This document shows, piece by piece, positions 61,706-64,000 of a stretch of 64,000 nt of DNA (its first letter is position 1; each line of letters starts with the position of its first letter). Under the pieces are notes generated by a model. The model saw only the letters and a program-made list of their open reading frames with translations, was not told where the DNA came from and searched no databases. Source of the stretch: Lentisphaerae bacterium GWF2_45_14 (GTDB lineage Bacteria; Verrucomicrobiota; Lentisphaeria; Victivallales; GWF2-45-14). The position numbers and the translations under genes are program-made. The DNA is taken from NCBI GenBank assembly GCA_001804785.1, contig MHBG01000018.1, positions 1 through 64,000 on the forward strand, read 5' to 3'.

Positions 61706-62665
61706 TCAGGATTCCTTTATGTATGTGATAGAACGGTATTTTTTATATCTCTGGTCTTTAAGTTCTTCGCCCGACATTTTTTTCAGTGAATCAATATTTT
61801 TCTTTATCGCCTTTTTAAGGAGCGCCGCCGCTTCTTCATAATTCTTGTGAGCCCCGCCCAGCGGTTCCTTCACGATCTCATCGACTATCCCTAGTTCCAT
61901 AAGATCCTTGCCTGTAAGCTTCAAGGACTCTGCTGCCTTCGCCGAATAGGCCCTGTCCTTCCAGAGTATGGCCGCACAGCCTTCCGGCGTAATTACTGAA
62001 TAGTAGGCGTTTTCCATTACAAGTATGCGGTTGCCTATACCGATTCCGAGCGCGCCCCCGCTTCCGCCCTCGCCGATGACCACCGCAAGTACGGGCACGG
62101 AAAGTGAGAACATCTCGCGCAGATTGACCGCGATAGCCTCTCCTATATGGCGTTCTTCGGATGCTATCCCCGGAAAGGCTCCCGGCGTGTCAATCAAACA
62201 TACTACAGGAACGCATGACTTGTCGGCCAACTTCATAAGTCTCAATGCTTTCCGGTAACCTTCGGGGTGCGGACACCCGAAGTTTCTAAATACGTTTTCC
62301 TTCGTGTTGCGCCCTTTTTGGGTGCCTATTATCATTACAGGCTGATTGTCGAGTTTTGCGAATCCTGCGACTATCGCGGGATCTTCCGCATAGCGCCTGT
62401 CGCCGTGAAATTCGAGGAAGTCCTTGAATATAAGGTTAATATAGTCGAGCGAGTAGGGCCGGCTCGGATGGCGGGCCAGCTGAACCCTTTGCCATGCGGT
62501 GAGTGAGTCGTAAATTGCCTTCTTCGTTTCCTCCACTTTTTTTGTGAGGACTGAAAGCTCTTCATCCACGTTCATGTTGCTTGAGTCGCTGAGATTCTGT
62601 AACTCTCTTATCTTTGACTCAAGCTCAACTATCGGTTTTTCAAATTCCAGTACGAATTCCGCCAT
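61706..62665 (-). CDS. accA: Acetyl-CoA carboxylase carboxyltransferase subunit alpha
   Basis: ATG at 62665 with GGAG seven bases upstream is the likely start, not the TTG twelve bases before. The 319-residue protein transfers carboxyl from biotin to acetyl-CoA in fatty acid synthesis with AccD. Family motifs: HGDRRYAEDPAI, GTQKGRNTKEN, CLIDTPGAFPGI, GEGGSGGALGIG and YYSVITPEGCAAILW. AccD is not in the window. Confidence 0.96.
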   Translation of the reverse strand: MAEFVLEFEKPIVELESKIRELQNLSDSSNMNVDEELSVLTKKVEETKKAIYDSLTAWQRVQLARHPSRPYSLDYINLIFKDFLEFHGDRRYAEDPAIVAGFAKLDNQPVMIIGTQKGRNTKENVFRNFGCPHPEGYRKALRLMKLADKSCVPVVCLIDTPGAFPGIASEERHIGEAIAVNLREMFSLSVPVLAVVIGEGGSGGALGIGIGNRILVMENAYYSVITPEGCAAILWKDRAYSAKAAESLKLTGKDLMELGIVDEIVKEPLGGAHKNYEEAAALLKKAIKKNIDSLKKMSGEELKDQRYKKYRSITYIKES

Positions 62666-62761
62666 ATTTATCTCCAATTGCTAATTCTTAATATCTAGTG
62701 GCGCCTTCAACGGGCTCCGCGAGCGAAAAAGAAACCATTACTCCCGTCAGGGTCTTCCTTT

Positions 62762-63688
62762 CTACAATATTATGACTTCCGTTCCTCTCGGAAGTATCGA
62801 ATAAAGCTCATTTACGTCATCGTTGCACATCCTTATGCAGCCGTTGCCGTATGTCTTGCCGATGCACGACGCATCCCATGTACCGTGTATCCCGTATCCG
62901 CTCAGGGTTTTATCGGTATCTCCTTTAGGTTCAAGCGACATCCATCGCGTCCCGAGGATATTCTCCTTCGATCCGTACGGATATTTCTTCCCTTGGTAAT
63001 ACCAGTCGGGATCACTTTGCTTGACGTTTATATAAAAGGTGCCTTCAGGAGTCTTATCCTGTACGCCTATGCCTATGTCGTAGACCCTGAATATCTGGCC
63101 TGCGTCGTAGAGATAGAGCTTGAAGTTTTTTTTGCTGATTAGAATATTCCATTCGCCCCTGTACAGGTAAAGCTTCTGGCCCGGAACAATCTTGTCATCC
63201 GTCGGATCAAGTTTATTGCTCTTAACTATAAGTTCTATCGTAGTATTGTATTTTTTTGCGATTTTGTCGAGTGAGTCGCCGGGTTTCACAACGTACAGAG
63301 ATTTTTCTCCTGACGCTATATTTGAAAAGAGCAACATAGTGTTTGATCTGGAGAGAAGTTCGGCTGTCTTGTACCAGAAGGGATCTTTGTCCGGCAACTT
63401 TTCGATGATCTCAAGCCCAAGCCTCCGCGCCTCCTTGACGCGCTGGGCATTGAGTGCCTCCGAAGCCTCAAGGTACTTTACCTTTAGCGCGGCTGGAGCG
63501 TATTTCAGTGCATCGTCAACTGTTACCGTTTGCTTGGTTTTCCCTGTTCTGCCCGGTTTCCACTGCGTAAAGAACAGTGCAAGACCGGCGGCTAGCATCA
63601 CCAGTGTCGCCAGTACGGGCAGAAAACGTCCTCCGCGTTTGCGGTATGGATTCGGTGTTCTTCCAATTTTGAGATTATACTTTATCAT
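62762..63688 (-). CDS. LysM-containing L,D-transpeptidase
   Basis: The 308-residue protein has a membrane anchor (about 22-42), a linker, a LysM peptidoglycan-binding domain (about 130-175: YVVKPGDSLDKIAKKYNTT) and a YkuD catalytic domain (about 180-308) with HGTWDASCIG and the catalytic GNGCIRMCNDD (His, then Ser/Thr-type G-x-G-C-I-R). It crosslinks peptidoglycan or attaches proteins to it, in the periplasm. Sequence and order match the family well. Confidence 0.92.
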   Translation of the reverse strand: MIKYNLKIGRTPNPYRKRGGRFLPVLATLVMLAAGLALFFTQWKPGRTGKTKQTVTVDDALKYAPAALKVKYLEASEALNAQRVKEARRLGLEIIEKLPDKDPFWYKTAELLSRSNTMLLFSNIASGEKSLYVVKPGDSLDKIAKKYNTTIELIVKSNKLDPTDDKIVPGQKLYLYRGEWNILISKKNFKLYLYDAGQIFRVYDIGIGVQDKTPEGTFYINVKQSDPDWYYQGKKYPYGSKENILGTRWMSLEPKGDTDKTLSGYGIHGTWDASCIGKTYGNGCIRMCNDDVNELYSILPRGTEVIIL

Positions 63689-63774
63689 CTTTTTGCACCA
63701 GACTAAACGACAACCTTTTTAATATACATTGTTATTTTACTTTTACCAGAACTGTCATGTTGCATCTTATCATT

Positions 63775-63787
63775 ATGATATTATCAT
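63775..63787. promoter_or_regulatory. Palindrome upstream of the LOG-family gene
   Basis: ATGATA-T-TATCAT is a perfect inverted repeat, 33 bases upstream of the ATG at 63821. A TTGCAT 9 bases to the left (63760-63765) could be a -35 box with the right arm as -10, so the palindrome may be an operator on this promoter. Confidence 0.35.
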
Positions 63788-63820
63788 ATGTAGATATATA
63801 CACAACCCCTCGGAGGTTTT

Positions 63821-64000
63821 ATGAAGCCCAAAAAGAAAATGAACGAGATAAAGAAAGAGTTCACCACCCCTGACTTCATTCAGGACGAGCCATGGCGCAT
63901 ATTTCGTATAATGGCTGAATTCGTCGATTCCTTTGAGACGATGGCGGGGCAGGGATCCCTGGTAACCGTCTTCGGTTCAGCCAGAACAAAGCCCGACGAC
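63821..64000 (+). CDS. LOG-family protein, 5' part
   Basis: ATG follows CGGAGG at six bases. The 60 residues in the window end with FVDSFETMAGQGSLVTVFGSARTKPDD, whose SLVTVFGSAR strand-loop is the nucleotide-binding start of the LOG family (possible lysine decarboxylase/cytokinin riboside 5'-phosphate hydrolase-like, TIGR00730). Bacterial members are nucleotide 5'-monophosphate nucleosidases. The rest lies beyond the edge. Confidence 0.8.
   Translation, partial: MKPKKKMNEIKKEFTTPDFIQDEPWRIFRIMAEFVDSFETMAGQGSLVTVFGSARTKPDD

Noticed and set aside
1-64000. CRISPR arrays, prophage genes, integrase or attachment sites
   Set aside because: No regularly spaced repeats and no phage or integrase-type genes were seen; the tRNA-Leu gene has no integrase or duplicated 3' end nearby.

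Overview
The window looks like chromosome from an anaerobic bacterium of the PVC group, most likely Lentisphaerota. This is inferred from gene content, not from a marker gene. Supporting signs are a type II-secretion-style prepilin with a C-terminal HX9DG-like motif encoded next to a GntR/LacI hybrid regulator and a very large secreted protein; cysteine-containing TIM-barrel proteins of glycoside hydrolase type; a uroporphyrinogen-decarboxylase-like protein beside an AraC regulator; and a trimeric [FeFe] hydrogenase. No oxygen respiration genes are visible.

Layout. 1-4.2 kb: a gene-end remnant, an IclR-regulated double-SIS sugar-phosphate protein and a secreted phosphoesterase. 4.5-17.5 kb: mostly housekeeping genes (chemoreceptor, queH, amidohydrolase, ilvC, two-subunit Fe-S fumarase, MFS transporter, htpG) plus secreted proteins of unknown role and an unlisted 58-residue basic protein with its own terminator. 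17.6-25.2 kb: a four-gene minus-strand operon (two GH20-like TIM-barrel proteins, a creatininase-family hydrolase, a metal-ligand-less M24/creatinase-like protein) divergent from a GntR/LacI hybrid regulator. 25.2-34.9 kb: ABC permease, regulator-prepilin-secreted hydrolase triad, a UroD-like protein with a divergent AraC regulator, and an IS end joined to a nearly exact 194-bp copy of the 3' end of the large hydrolase gene. 34.9-40.4 kb: hydrogenase operon (NuoE-like; NuoF-like fused to a GltD-like flavoprotein; HydA). 40.8-48 kb: tRNA-Leu(CAA), lipoprotein, exonuclease III, IS4 remnant and a broken gene, a second phosphoesterase, cimA, a tandem pair of small secreted proteins, a DUF721/DciA-like protein coupled to a NusG paralog.

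48-55.9 kb is one tight plus-strand operon: an atypical membrane kinase, a YdbH-YnbE-YdbL envelope lipid-transport set, a Trm112-like zinc ribbon, a SUMF1-fold membrane protein and a J-domain/TPR protein. 55.9-63.7 kb on the minus strand holds a methyltransferase, a Gdt1-half/ferritin-like fusion, cobS, manA, a gamma-glutamylcyclotransferase/amidoligase-like fusion overlapping an ArgA-type acetyltransferase, accA and a LysM L,D-transpeptidase. The window ends inside a LOG-family gene.

Themes: carbohydrate-related loci under hybrid one-component regulators; fermentative redox balancing through a fused hydrogenase complex; branched-chain amino-acid synthesis (ilvC, cimA); outer-envelope lipid transport; and local genome rearrangement (two IS-end remnants, two partial gene duplications). 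The most novel-looking items are the Gdt1-ferritin fusion, the cyclotransferase-amidoligase fusion with its acetyltransferase partner, the creatininase/M24/TIM-barrel operon and the kinase-led YdbH operon.
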